From Claveliimonas acetigenes (GTDB taxonomy: Bacteria; Bacillota; Clostridia; Lachnospirales; Lachnospiraceae): a stretch of 48,308 nucleotides of DNA. Below are positions 39,882 to 48,308 of this stretch, piece after piece. Below the pieces are notes generated by a model. The model ran no database searches, had not been told where the DNA came from, and was given only the letters and a program-made list of their open reading frames with translations. Location of the stretch: NCBI RefSeq assembly GCF_025567385.1, contig NZ_JAOQJU010000026.1:1-48308 (forward strand), written 5' to 3'. The translations under genes and the position numbers were made by a program. Every line of letters begins with the position of its first letter. The first letter of the stretch is position 1.

Positions 39882-42800
39882 CTAATTATCATACAACTTC
39901 ATAAAACGCTGAATAATTGTAGCGCATTCTGCACGGTTTGCATTTCCCTGCGGGTCAATCTGCGTTTCGTTATATTTTCCGACGATAATACCGTTGCCTA
40001 CAGCCCACCGCATTGCTTCTTTTGCAAATTCACTGACTGCTGACGCATCCTGGAACTTGCTGAAATCTGCTTTTATACTGGTGTCATACTCTTTGTAATT
40101 TGCATAACGGTACATCATAACTGCCATCTGTTCACGGTTAATTCTATCAGAAGGTCCGAACAATTTGGTGTCATCGTACCCCTTTACAACGCCTGTATCC
40201 GCCGCCCATAAGACTGCATTTGCAAACCAGTCCGTCTTCAGAACATCCGGAAAGACATTTTTGTACTCTACTGCCGGTGTACCGTTTATTCTATAAAGTG
40301 TCGTTGCAAACTGGGCGCGCGCCAGCGTATCATTCGGTCCAAAATGTGTGCCTGTAAGGCCGGTCATAATCCTATTATCATAGACATACTGTACCGCATC
40401 CTCAAACCAGTCGCCTTCCCTTACATCATCGAATATGTCTTTTACCCGTTCTTTAACATCCGGTTCAAGATCTGGTGTTGGATCTGGTGTTGGATCTGGT
40501 GTTGGATCTGGTGTTGGATCTGGTGTTGGATCTGGTGTTGGATCTGGTGTTGGATCCGGCGGAGTAACAGGTTTCTCTTCCAAGGCAGACTGTGCCTCTG
40601 TCAGTACTTGCAACACTCTGTTCACTTCTTTCTGCGTTGCATCCTCCCGGCCATTTACTTCGACTGCTGCCTCAAGTGCTTTTTCATATGCGCTCCAGCT
40701 TTCTTCCGTATATTTATCCTTGTCGGATGTCGGAACTGCATTTTTAATAGCTTCCATCAAAGATGTCTTGTCCGCCGGAATTTTCTCGTAAACTTCAATC
40801 TTATCTACCGTAATCGGTTTGGTTCCGGTTACACGCACCTTTAACACATGTTTACCGTTTTCCAGATTTCCCGAATCGTAAAGGAGAACCTGATTCGCTC
40901 TGGAAGCGCTGTAAAAATCTACCATCGTCTCTTCGCCATCGTCAATGGAAAATGCCCCGATACCGTGATGAGCCGCCACAGAAGCATAGTACTTCACAGA
41001 AGTGCCTGTAAAAGCAAAGGTCAGATATTCATCCTGCACATCAGACCATTTTTCATCTCCCTGATAGCATCCTTCCGTCAATGTAGTATCCCACTCTCTG
41101 CTTGCATAATTGATTTGGAATTCGCCGGTTCCCATATCTGAATCATTTACTACCTTTTTAGGCGCCGTATAATCAAAATCAATCACTACCCGGTCAGCAT
41201 TCACATAATATCCGGAAGCACTTGCATTCTTCTCTCCGGTTACACGTACCTTCAGCACATGTTCCCCGTCGTCCTTCAGAAGTCCTGAATCAAAGAGCAG
41301 CACAGAACCCTGTCTGGAAGCTGAATAACAATCTACCAGCACTTCTTCGCCGCCATCAATGGAAAATGCCGCAATTCCGTGCGCCGGAGCCTTTGCTCCG
41401 TAATACTGGATGTTCGGTCCTTCAAAACGGATTTCGCAGGTATCTCCTGCCACATTCGTCCAGTGGTTATCTCCCTTATATGCAGTTGACTCTGTTCCAT
41501 ATTCCCAGCCGGTTCCCTGGAAATTAAACTGATACAATCCGCTGCCTGCCATGCTGTCGTTAATATTGTACTGCGACGGAAGTTCCGGCTGCTCATATCC
41601 GGAACCTGTGGAAGCAGGAACCAGGTTATCTGCTTCAAATGCCTTGATTTCTACACTGCACGCAGCAGATTCCAGGCCATCGGAAACCACTTCAAATTCT
41701 GCCGTTCCGGTCTTTCCATATACGGACTGCACCAGGAATGCAATCTTTCCGCCTTCCAGCTTTACGTCTTTTTCAGAAATCAAAGTAGTCTCTGTTCCTG
41801 ACTTTTGTACCACATTTACCACATTATCTGCAAACGGGACTTCATTTCCTTCTGCGTCCAACGCTGTCACTGTCACACTCGTCATATCCGTTCCGTCTGC
41901 CGTCAATGTACTGTAATCTGCCTTTGCAACCAATCTGACAGCTTCACCCGGTGTCTTCTTTACCTGTTCTTCCACTGCTTCGCCGTCAATATAACCAACT
42001 GCCTTAATCTCTCCCTCTTCATAGGAAACATTTTTAAATTCATAAATCGGATGCGGCAGATTCGTGTATTTATTCGGCGTAATTCTTCCTTTGGAAACGC
42101 CATTTACAAACAATTCTACTTCATCACAATTGCTGAATACATAGACGGTTGAAGTCGTATCCTTCGTCCAGTTGTTCGCAATATAGACCATCGGTCCGAC
42201 TTCCTCTGCATCCTGCTGCGTACGGTACGCCCATGCAACCGGCTTTTCATGACGGAAAATATCATATAATCCACTGTAGAATACGTGCCCTGTTCTGGTA
42301 TAATTTACTTCATTATTATAGTCAAACATGCTCCAGCCAAAGCCACCGGCTACCGTATCATTTGCATAAAAGTAATCTACGTATTTCATGAAAGAATCTA
42401 CAAACTGCTGTGCCAGGGCATCAGAAGTTCCCGCAACCCCGCCGCCGTTAAACCAGCACTCATTGGAATGCTCTGTTACCAGATAGGACTTGCTGAATGT
42501 TGACAAAAGATTCTCATCTCTGTTGTTGTTCATTCCGGGATAACGATAATTCACCGTCAGAAGGTCTGTAGCAATATCCTCCAGCTTTCCATTCTTTACA
42601 TGATTATCGAAAAAGTATTCCCAGCGCACGCCATGGGTAGGCCGTGTAGGATCCAGCTCTTTCGCAATTGCCTGACATTCCTGATTGAATTCCTGGACAT
42701 CAGCAGTCTGTGCCTCTGATTCATTCGGCACCACGCCCCAGCTGATAACGGAAGGGTGATTCCGGTCACGCAAAATCAGTTCCCGCAAATTCGTCTTGAA

Positions 42801-44021
42801 ATTCTCCTTCCACTCAGAGTCTCCCACATGCTGCCATCCCGGCGGTTCAGTAAATACAAGAAGCCCTATCTCATCACAACGGTTCATAAAGGCCGGATCC
42901 TGCGGATAATGCGAACAGCGCACCGCATTGATTCCATTTGCCTTAATCAGATCGGCATCCTGTTCCTGCAATTTGTCCGGCACTGCCCGTCCAATCCATG
43001 GCCACTGTTCATGACGGTTAATTCCCACAATCTCCAGCTTCTCTCCGTTCAGATAGAAGCTTCTGTTATCCGTCTCTTCCTTAAACTCAAAATAACGCAT
43101 ACCAAAAACAGTATCATAGGTATCAATGACCGCATCGCCGTCTTTCACAGTAGTTACTAAAGTGTACAGATATGGATCATCTACATCCCAGAGATGGGGA
43201 TTCGCAATTTTATCCGTCTCAACTGTCACGGTCGTCTCTTTTCCTGCAGCCAGCTCTTCCTTCACAGGTGCCGTTGCTACAGTCTTATCCTCTTTATCCT
43301 TCACTGTAGTTTCAATCGTATAAGTCTTGTCTTGCGCCAGCTTATTGGAAATATCTACCTGGGTATTCACAACACCGCTGCCGTCTTCCAGTCCCGGTGT
43401 TGTCACAAATGTCCGTTCTACATAAACCGGTTCGGTAATTGTCATATGGACATCTCTGACAATTCCGCCAAACAGACAGTAATCCACATTGCCTCCTTCC
43501 GGCGGAATCTGCGTCTGTTTCTGCGAATCCACACGAACCGCCAGCACATTATCCTTCCCGTCTGTATATACCGCATCAGAAATATCAACGGTAAAGCCGG
43601 TATATGCCCCATCATGCTCTGCAAGAAGCTGTCCGTTCAGATAAACTTCCGCAACGGTCGCTACCCCTTCAAACTCCACCATAATATTTCTTCCCGCATA
43701 CTCCTCGGAAAGTGTAAAATGTCTCCGATACCAGGAAACAAAACGGTAAGAGTCAATCTCTTTCTGAAAATCATTTCCCTTATGTCCCTGTAAAATGGTG
43801 TTAGCGTGGGGAACGGAAACCTGTTCAAATCCGGAGTCGTCCAGATTCACACTCTCTCCGTTTGAATAGTCGACACTACTGTACAGCCAGTTCGTATCAA
43901 AGTTCAGCACTTCTCTCCCGGAGGCTTCTGCCGCACTTACTTTCTGCATTCCGCTTACAGGAATACAAGTCACTGCCATCAATATGCCAAGCAGCAGAGC
44001 CAGCCATCTTCTTTGTTTCAT
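39882..44021 (-). CDS. SLH-anchored glycoside hydrolase family 2 (beta-galactosidase-like)
   Basis: 1379 residues. Signal peptide 1-31 (LALLLGILMAVTCIPVSG). GH2 sugar-binding, immunoglobulin-like and TIM-barrel domains to about 640. The candidate acid/base is Glu434 in SWGVVPNESE and nucleophile Glu517 in YLVTEHSNE. Then a DUF4982-like and an invasin-like Ig domain (to about 800). Two homologous beta modules (about 825-1070) follow, each with HGIAAFSIDGGEE or HGIGAFSIDDGEE and YSASR. Next come a FIVAR domain (about 1080-1150), seven DPTP repeats (about 1155-1184) and three SLH domains (about 1190-1379). It is exported and bound to the cell wall. The HK gene lies 93 bases upstream. The exact glycan is open. 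Confidence 0.9.
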   Translation of the reverse strand: MKQRRWLALLLGILMAVTCIPVSGMQKVSAAEASGREVLNFDTNWLYSSVDYSNGESVNLDDSGFEQVSVPHANTILQGHKGNDFQKEIDSYRFVSWYRRHFTLSEEYAGRNIMVEFEGVATVAEVYLNGQLLAEHDGAYTGFTVDISDAVYTDGKDNVLAVRVDSQKQTQIPPEGGNVDYCLFGGIVRDVHMTITEPVYVERTFVTTPGLEDGSGVVNTQVDISNKLAQDKTYTIETTVKDKEDKTVATAPVKEELAAGKETTVTVETDKIANPHLWDVDDPYLYTLVTTVKDGDAVIDTYDTVFGMRYFEFKEETDNRSFYLNGEKLEIVGINRHEQWPWIGRAVPDKLQEQDADLIKANGINAVRCSHYPQDPAFMNRCDEIGLLVFTEPPGWQHVGDSEWKENFKTNLRELILRDRNHPSVISWGVVPNESEAQTADVQEFNQECQAIAKELDPTRPTHGVRWEYFFDNHVKNGKLEDIATDLLTVNYRYPGMNNNRDENLLSTFSKSYLVTEHSNECWFNGGGVAGTSDALAQQFVDSFMKYVDYFYANDTVAGGFGWSMFDYNNEVNYTRTGHVFYSGLYDIFRHEKPVAWAYRTQQDAEEVGPMVYIANNWTKDTTSTVYVFSNCDEVELFVNGVSKGRITPNKYTNLPHPIYEFKNVSYEEGEIKAVGYIDGEAVEEQVKKTPGEAVRLVAKADYSTLTADGTDMTSVTVTALDAEGNEVPFADNVVNVVQKSGTETTLISEKDVKLEGGKIAFLVQSVYGKTGTAEFEVVSDGLESAACSVEIKAFEADNLVPASTGSGYEQPELPSQYNINDSMAGSGLYQFNFQGTGWEYGTESTAYKGDNHWTNVAGDTCEIRFEGPNIQYYGAKAPAHGIAAFSIDGGEEVLVDCYSASRQGSVLLFDSGLLKDDGEHVLKVRVTGEKNASASGYYVNADRVVIDFDYTAPKKVVNDSDMGTGEFQINYASREWDTTLTEGCYQGDEKWSDVQDEYLTFAFTGTSVKYYASVAAHHGIGAFSIDDGEETMVDFYSASRANQVLLYDSGNLENGKHVLKVRVTGTKPITVDKIEVYEKIPADKTSLMEAIKNAVPTSDKDKYTEESWSAYEKALEAAVEVNGREDATQKEVNRVLQVLTEAQSALEEKPVTPPDPTPDPTPDPTPDPTPDPTPDPTPDPTPDLEPDVKERVKDIFDDVREGDWFEDAVQYVYDNRIMTGLTGTHFGPNDTLARAQFATTLYRINGTPAVEYKNVFPDVLKTDWFANAVLWAADTGVVKGYDDTKLFGPSDRINREQMAVMMYRYANYKEYDTSIKADFSKFQDASAVSEFAKEAMRWAVGNGIIVGKYNETQIDPQGNANRAECATIIQRFMKLYDN
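40470..40558. repeat. 12-bp tandem repeat, seven units
   Basis: The unit GGATCTGGTGTT is repeated about seven times, nearly without change. It encodes DPTP in the linker between FIVAR and SLH domains. Near-identity suggests recent slippage and variable linker length. Confidence 0.9.
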
Positions 44022-44114
44022 AATTTCTCTCCTCCTTTCTCATACTTCTACATTCTATAAAATTTCCGCAAAAGTTTTAAGATGGTTTTTGGGATGGTTT
44101 TGTTTGTTTTTTTG

Positions 44115-45872
44115 TCATCTTTCTTGTTTCTTTATGACAGGAATACGGAAGGAAATGCTGGTTCCCTGCCCCGGCTCGCTAATAATCTGAAATTCACAGG
44201 ACTCTCCATATAAAAGCTGAAGCCGCCGGTATACATTTTTCAGGCCAATCCCTTTTTCTCCCTGCTCTCCCTGACACTGCTGCTTTAACAACTCCAACTG
44301 TTCTTTCTCCATTCCCTTGCCGTCATCACTAACCTGGAAGTACACCCATTCTCCTTCCCGGGAAATCGAAATGGTAAGGCAGCTCCCTTTAATCTCCTGT
44401 TCCATCCCGTGTATGATACTATTCTCCACAAGAGGCTGCAGTAAAAAGCCTGGCATATAAAAGCCTCTCGTCTCTTCATCCACCTGGTATACAACCCTGA
44501 TTTTATCTTCGAAACGGCTTTCCTGGATAAACAGATAGTTCTTTACAATCTGCATCTCTTCCTCAATCGTAACCATGTCCGCACGTTTGATGCTGGCGCG
44601 GAGTATCTTTGCCAAAGCCACAGAAATCTCTGATATTTTTTCATTTCCGGCAGCAAATCCCAGCCAGCTTATCGTATCCAGGCTATTATAAAGGAAATGA
44701 GGATTAATCTGCATTTTCAGGAAACTAATCTCTGCCTCCTTATTCTCCAATTCCAGCAGATATACCTGCTCCATAAGCTTCTGGATACTATCAGCCATGT
44801 GATTGTATGCTTCTCCAATCTGTCCAATCTCATCCTCTGTCTGCACCTCCACACGGGAATCCAGTTTCCCGGCTCCAAACTGAGACATGCTCTCCAGCAG
44901 TTCACCCACAGGTTTCAAAAGTTTCTGTATTGCTACCACAATCAGAATCAATGACACCACCAGCACGATACACAACATCAGCGCCATCTGCCAGGCAACC
45001 GTAAGAATACTGTTCCAAAACTGACTGCTGCTGACAGTTGTAACCAAGGCCCAACCGTTCTCCATTGCATCTTCTATATAATAATAGCTTTTTTCCCCGG
45101 AAACAGGATCCTTAATTGTTTGCGGAGCCTCTCTCAAGAGTTCACGCAGGTCGTACGGAAAGGTTTTTCCTAGAACATTCTCTTCATTAGATGTCACAAT
45201 TGCGTTTTTATCGTTGACAAGATAAATCTTCCCTGAATAAGTGTCCGAAACTGCTGACAGCTGATTGCCCAGATATCCATTTTTACAGATAATCACCATG
45301 TATCCCAGCGGTTCCATGTTCTCCAGATTTAAAATTGCCCGCCCCATACAAATACAATGCTCTTCTCCCGCCATCCCCCATAATGAAGCTCCATTTGCCT
45401 CATAAATCGCCTCCTCTGTCATAGAATACTCCAGATACTCACGGTTGGTTGTTCCGACAAAAATTTCGCCTCCTTCTCTGGGGTAGATTCGGAAGGAAAT
45501 GATGCCCTCCATATTAAAAACATTTCCTCGGACCTGCTGGGAGATTTCCGTCTCGTAATTAAAAATACTCCCTTCCTCGGACACGGCATCTGGGACAGCA
45601 TTTTTTTCATTGATTATTTTCAGGTTTTCCTGCACCACCCGGTCTGTCAGAACCGACACAGAAAACTGATCAATCTGTTCCTCCATATTACGAATATTCT
45701 CAGCAGACATATCCGTAATATCTGCCATATGTGAATCCGCCTGCTGTCTGTATATATGATCAAACCTGAGAAAAAAAGAGGAAAAAAGTACAATGCCAGT
45801 CACCAGGAACAACACCATATATATATAAAATAATTTTGCCGAAATACTGCCGGATTGCTTCTTCCATTTCAT
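44115..45872 (-). CDS. YesM-type sensor histidine kinase
   Basis: 585 residues. Membrane helix about 13-35, an extracellular Cache-like sensor (about 36-285), a second helix (about 288-312), HAMP (about 313-365), then His_kinase with LKMQINPHFLYNSLDTISWL (His in NPHFLYN) and an ATPase with VENSIIHGME, DDGKGM and KGIGLKNVYRRLQLLYGE. It overlaps the response regulator gene by four bases. Such kinases control glycan-use operons; the large sensor domain probably detects sugar or a binding-protein complex. Confidence 0.92.
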   Translation of the reverse strand: MKWKKQSGSISAKLFYIYMVLFLVTGIVLFSSFFLRFDHIYRQQADSHMADITDMSAENIRNMEEQIDQFSVSVLTDRVVQENLKIINEKNAVPDAVSEEGSIFNYETEISQQVRGNVFNMEGIISFRIYPREGGEIFVGTTNREYLEYSMTEEAIYEANGASLWGMAGEEHCICMGRAILNLENMEPLGYMVIICKNGYLGNQLSAVSDTYSGKIYLVNDKNAIVTSNEENVLGKTFPYDLRELLREAPQTIKDPVSGEKSYYYIEDAMENGWALVTTVSSSQFWNSILTVAWQMALMLCIVLVVSLILIVVAIQKLLKPVGELLESMSQFGAGKLDSRVEVQTEDEIGQIGEAYNHMADSIQKLMEQVYLLELENKEAEISFLKMQINPHFLYNSLDTISWLGFAAGNEKISEISVALAKILRASIKRADMVTIEEEMQIVKNYLFIQESRFEDKIRVVYQVDEETRGFYMPGFLLQPLVENSIIHGMEQEIKGSCLTISISREGEWVYFQVSDDGKGMEKEQLELLKQQCQGEQGEKGIGLKNVYRRLQLLYGESCEFQIISEPGQGTSISFRIPVIKKQER

Positions 45873-46714
45873 AGAGACAACCCCACCTGCCCGCCTGCTG
45901 CATTTTCTAATATAACTGGAAAGCGAATATCGGAAAGCTTCTGGTCTGCCTTTTTATACTCAGATGGGCTGCATCCGAATGCCTTTTTAAACACCTGGGA
46001 AAAATACCTCTGATCGCGAAATCCTGATTTTTCACATACAATATTGATTCTTTCGCCTTCCTGAAGAAGTTTTGCCGCGTTCATCAAACGGATAGCGTTT
46101 AGGATATTCACAAAAGAATAGCCCGTCTCCTGCTTTATCTTCTTCGATACATAGCTGGTTGTAAAATAATACTTTTCGGATAATTCATTCAGAGTAATGG
46201 GCTCTGCAAATTCTTGCGCCATATCCGTAAGCATTTCCATAACAACCTTCGACACCCTTGGAAAACGATTCCGCACCTGTGTCACGGTATCAAAGGTTCC
46301 TTCACTTCTCTCGTGTTCTCTTACAAGCTGCTTCTGATAGCGTTCCTGTTCCAGTCTGTTCTTTACTTCTGCAATGGTCTGCAGGATTTCTCTTGGGCTT
46401 ACCGGTTTCAATAAATATTCATATACGCCGCTGCGGATTGCCTCACGGGCATATTCAAATTCCGAAAAGCCTGACAAAATCACAATTGCCATATCAAGAG
46501 AATACTTTTTGTGCATCTGTGCCAGTTCAATCCCCGTCATTCCCGGCATACGAATATCGAAGATACCAATATCAACCGGCTGAGATAAAAGAATTCTCTT
46601 AGCTTCCGCCCCATTACTGGCTGAAAGCACCTCTTCTATCCCAATGGACTTCCAATCCAGGCTGAGCAGCCCTTTACGAATTACGCTTTCGTCATCTGCT
46701 ATTAATAATCTCAT
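45869..46714 (-). CDS. YesN-type response regulator with AraC DNA-binding domain
   Basis: 281 residues. Receiver LLIADDE, phosphoacceptor IFDIRMPGMTG, Ser in VILSGFSEFEYAREAI, Lys in LLKPVS. The C-terminal AraC domain (about 170-265) has two helix-turn-helix parts: LNELSEKYYFTTSYVSKKIK and INIVCEKSGFRDQRYFSQVF, then KKAFGCSPSEYKK. The start overlaps the binding-protein stop by four bases. It probably activates the GH2 gene and its own operon. Confidence 0.92.
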   Translation of the reverse strand: MRLLIADDESVIRKGLLSLDWKSIGIEEVLSASNGAEAKRILLSQPVDIGIFDIRMPGMTGIELAQMHKKYSLDMAIVILSGFSEFEYAREAIRSGVYEYLLKPVSPREILQTIAEVKNRLEQERYQKQLVREHERSEGTFDTVTQVRNRFPRVSKVVMEMLTDMAQEFAEPITLNELSEKYYFTTSYVSKKIKQETGYSFVNILNAIRLMNAAKLLQEGERINIVCEKSGFRDQRYFSQVFKKAFGCSPSEYKKADQKLSDIRFPVILENAAGGQVGLSL

Positions 46715-47991
46715 TCTCTTACATCCTCCTTCTGCAAAGCATCCAGTACCGTTTTCACATCTTTCCCCTGCCCAATTTCTACGCAGCTTTGATTAAAACG
46801 ATTTCCGCTGCCGGCATCTACGCGGTCAAACCATGGAGTCAATACCTTCTGTTGTTCAAAACAGGCAAGCACATCCTGACACAAGGAAGAAAGCCTGCCT
46901 TCGTCCATCCGAATATCAGTAGCGGGAATCCGTCCGCATTCATATAAAAGCATCGAAGCATTTTCCTCATTTGACCAGAACTTCAAAAAAGCAACTGCCG
47001 CCTCTACATCTTCACAATTGGATGTAACCGCATAAGAATTATCGAGAGCCCCTACTACTATATTCTGGTATTCTTCCTTCACAGCTGGCAGTATAAAACA
47101 GCCGATATTTGGATTATCAAGATTAGAAGCATCCCAGGAACCATTAAAATACATCGCTGCCTTCTCTTCTTGAAAAAGCCACTTCGCTCCACCTGAACTG
47201 AGTTCCGCGAATCCATCCGCAAAATATCCCTTTGCGGCCTCTTCCTGAAAAAGTTTTGCGGCCTCTTCCATGCCTTCATCGTTCCATCCGCGCGTCCCGT
47301 TTTTAATTCCTTCATACAATTCCACCCCGGCGATTCCATTACTCAACTGCTGGATATACTGGGATACCATCCACGCATCATCGGCAGCCGCCGCCATAGC
47401 AACCGGCGTGACGCCATTGGCAAGCAATGTTTCACAGACCTGACAGTATTCCTCATACGTCTCAGGGACTTCCAGCGAATATTTCTCAAAAATCTCCTTA
47501 TTATAATACATAACGGCAATACAGCGGGCTGTCGGTATCCCATACGCTTCCCCTCCATAAGTCTCCAGCTCAAGTGTTCCTGCCTGAAAGCTTTTCTTCC
47601 AATCCGGGTCGGCATCCAGATATTCCTGAAGGCTTACAATTTTCCCGGCATTTACAAAATTCTCCAGATACCCCAACTCCCATGTATAAATAATATCCGG
47701 CTGGGTATCTGTCGCCATCATAGTTGCAAGCCTTGCTTTATACTCCGCATTGCCGACAAATTCAGGTTCAATCGTTACATCATAATTATTTTCTTCATTA
47801 AATCTATCTATAATTTCCTGATAATCGTCAACAAAAGCATCTGAAGCCGTTCCATTCAGCAATACAGTTAATACCTTCTTTTCCTCTTCTCCTGCATCTT
47901 TGCTTCCGGAATTTTCTCCTTCTTTTCCGCAGCCTGCAAGCAATCCCGCACACAGGATGCCCGCCAACCCAATCCATATTTTTCTCTTCAT
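46711..47991 (-). CDS. Sugar-binding lipoprotein (ABC solute-binding protein, family 1)
   Basis: About 426 residues from ATG 47991 (MKRKIWIGLAGILC). The lipobox LLAGC puts the lipid Cys at residue 21. Family 1 features include DYQEIIDRFNEENNYDVTIE, MMATDTQPDIIYTWELGYLE, YGIPTARCIAVMYYNKEIFE and AAMYFNGSWDASNL. The longer open frame to 48036 would spoil the signal peptide. It is the first gene of a tightly overlapping set with regulator and kinase. No permease genes are in the window, so it may work as a sensor partner or with permeases elsewhere. Confidence 0.9.
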   Translation of the reverse strand: MKRKIWIGLAGILCAGLLAGCGKEGENSGSKDAGEEEKKVLTVLLNGTASDAFVDDYQEIIDRFNEENNYDVTIEPEFVGNAEYKARLATMMATDTQPDIIYTWELGYLENFVNAGKIVSLQEYLDADPDWKKSFQAGTLELETYGGEAYGIPTARCIAVMYYNKEIFEKYSLEVPETYEEYCQVCETLLANGVTPVAMAAAADDAWMVSQYIQQLSNGIAGVELYEGIKNGTRGWNDEGMEEAAKLFQEEAAKGYFADGFAELSSGGAKWLFQEEKAAMYFNGSWDASNLDNPNIGCFILPAVKEEYQNIVVGALDNSYAVTSNCEDVEAAVAFLKFWSNEENASMLLYECGRIPATDIRMDEGRLSSLCQDVLACFEQQKVLTPWFDRVDAGSGNRFNQSCVEIGQGKDVKTVLDALQKEDVRE

Positions 47992-48064
47992 TTCATTTTC
48001 TCTTTTCCCATAATATATCTTTTTTAAGTATAACACACCAATTTCTTACAGACTAGAATAAACA

Positions 48065-48090
48065 GAAAAAAGCATGCGTGTAAACATGCT
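48065..48090 (-). terminator. Terminator of the SLH remnant gene
   Basis: On the minus strand AGCATG-TTTACACG-CATGCT is followed by TTTTTT. It ends the gene tail at 48108. Confidence 0.75.
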
Positions 48091-48107
48091 CTTTTCCTTC
48101 AGTCTTT

Positions 48108-48232
48108 CTATTTATATTTCTCTAAAAATCTCATAATAATAATTGCACATTCTGCGCGGCTCGTATTACCCTGCGGATCCAGGCGCCAGGTACCGTCTTC
48201 ATTTTCTTTTCCTTCAATGATTTCGTGGTAGT
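48108..48232 (-). pseudogene. C-terminal tail of an SLH-domain protein
   Basis: The frame reads HEIIEGKENEDGTWRLDPQG then NTSRAECAIIIMRFLEKYK and stops at 48108. It parallels the end of the GH2 protein (DPQGNANRAECATIIQRFMK). The frame is broken by a TGA at the junction near 48235, with unrelated AT-rich sequence beyond. It is the end of a second SLH surface protein gene cut by a rearrangement or insertion. Confidence 0.75.
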
Positions 48233-48308
48233 GTCAAAAACTACCTGTTTTTTTGTACTAAAATCTAATAAAAACCTTGATTTTTAGGGAAATCTGCAAT
48301 AAAAAGAG
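48227..48308. mobile_element. Possible insertion sequence end
   Basis: GGTAGTGTCAAAAACTACC (48227-48245) starts exactly where SLH homology ends. The rest to the edge is AT-rich with no frame. The GTGTCAAAAA core is like the terminal repeats of some IS256-type elements, but no transposase or second end is visible in the window. Confidence 0.3.

Noticed and set aside
40470..40558. CRISPR-like array
   Set aside because: The units are 12 bp, contiguous, without spacers and in frame with the protein.
40435..40844. Plus-strand frames rich in GVGS or CWIW repeats
   Set aside because: They are antisense shadows of the 12-bp repeat in the GH2 linker.

Overview
The window looks like a chromosome segment of a low-to-mid G+C gut Firmicute, most likely a Lachnospiraceae-type Clostridium. 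The signs are strong AGGAGG ribosome binding sites, several BceRSAB-like two-component/ABC modules, T-box-free but riboswitch-rich leaders, GPH and ROK sugar genes, an SLH-anchored glycoside hydrolase, and many flavodoxin, cupin and carboxymuconolactone-decarboxylase genes. The species cannot be fixed from the sequence alone.

Layout. 0-1.1 kb: a truncated MATE gene divergent from a PadR regulator, with five copies of a 15-bp palindrome between them. 1.1-13 kb, minus strand: two consecutive modules with the same gene order (response regulator, histidine kinase, ABC ATPase, FtsX-like permease, solo winged-helix gene). A ~100-nt structured element with compensatory base changes lies upstream of each response regulator. 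Beyond the first module lie two more broken winged-helix copies and a small secreted protein. 13.2-16.4 kb, plus strand: a TipA-like MerR regulator and DUF2000 gene, then an FMN riboswitch controlling a RibU-type riboflavin transporter and an unusual fusion of a riboflavin kinase domain to an OmpR-type winged helix. 16.4-19.8 kb, minus: a flavodoxin, then deletion-scarred fragments (flavodoxin lipoprotein, DUF4405, flavodoxin/ferredoxin EFR1-like, RibU) behind a second FMN riboswitch, then a pyridoxamine-oxidase-like flavoprotein facing an HxlR regulator. 20.4-25.2 kb, minus: a ROK regulator and a polyol dehydrogenase, GPH transporter and fructokinase, which fit a sorbitol-like pathway (polyol to fructose to fructose-6-phosphate).

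25.3-32.9 kb: a redox cluster on the minus strand (flavodoxin, CMD protein, SDR, cupins, iron alcohol dehydrogenase, MATE), divergent from a LysR regulator, and containing several mini-genes made by internal deletion. 33-35 kb: a MarR-MATE pair sharing an operator. 35-39 kb, minus: O6-alkylguanine repair gene, response regulator, BcrA-like ABC, permease and kinase. 39.1-39.7 kb: ribosomal protein L25. 39.9-48 kb, minus: a sugar-binding lipoprotein, YesN/YesM-type two-component system and a 1379-residue SLH-anchored GH2 enzyme, with no ABC permease. The right edge holds the tail of another SLH gene, apparently cut by a junction that may be an insertion sequence end.

The most interesting parts are the riboflavin-kinase/winged-helix fusion under an FMN riboswitch, the duplicated structured leader of the two resistance-type modules, the family of decaying solo winged-helix genes, and the repeated pattern of short chimeric genes created by internal deletions, mostly in flavin-linked families.
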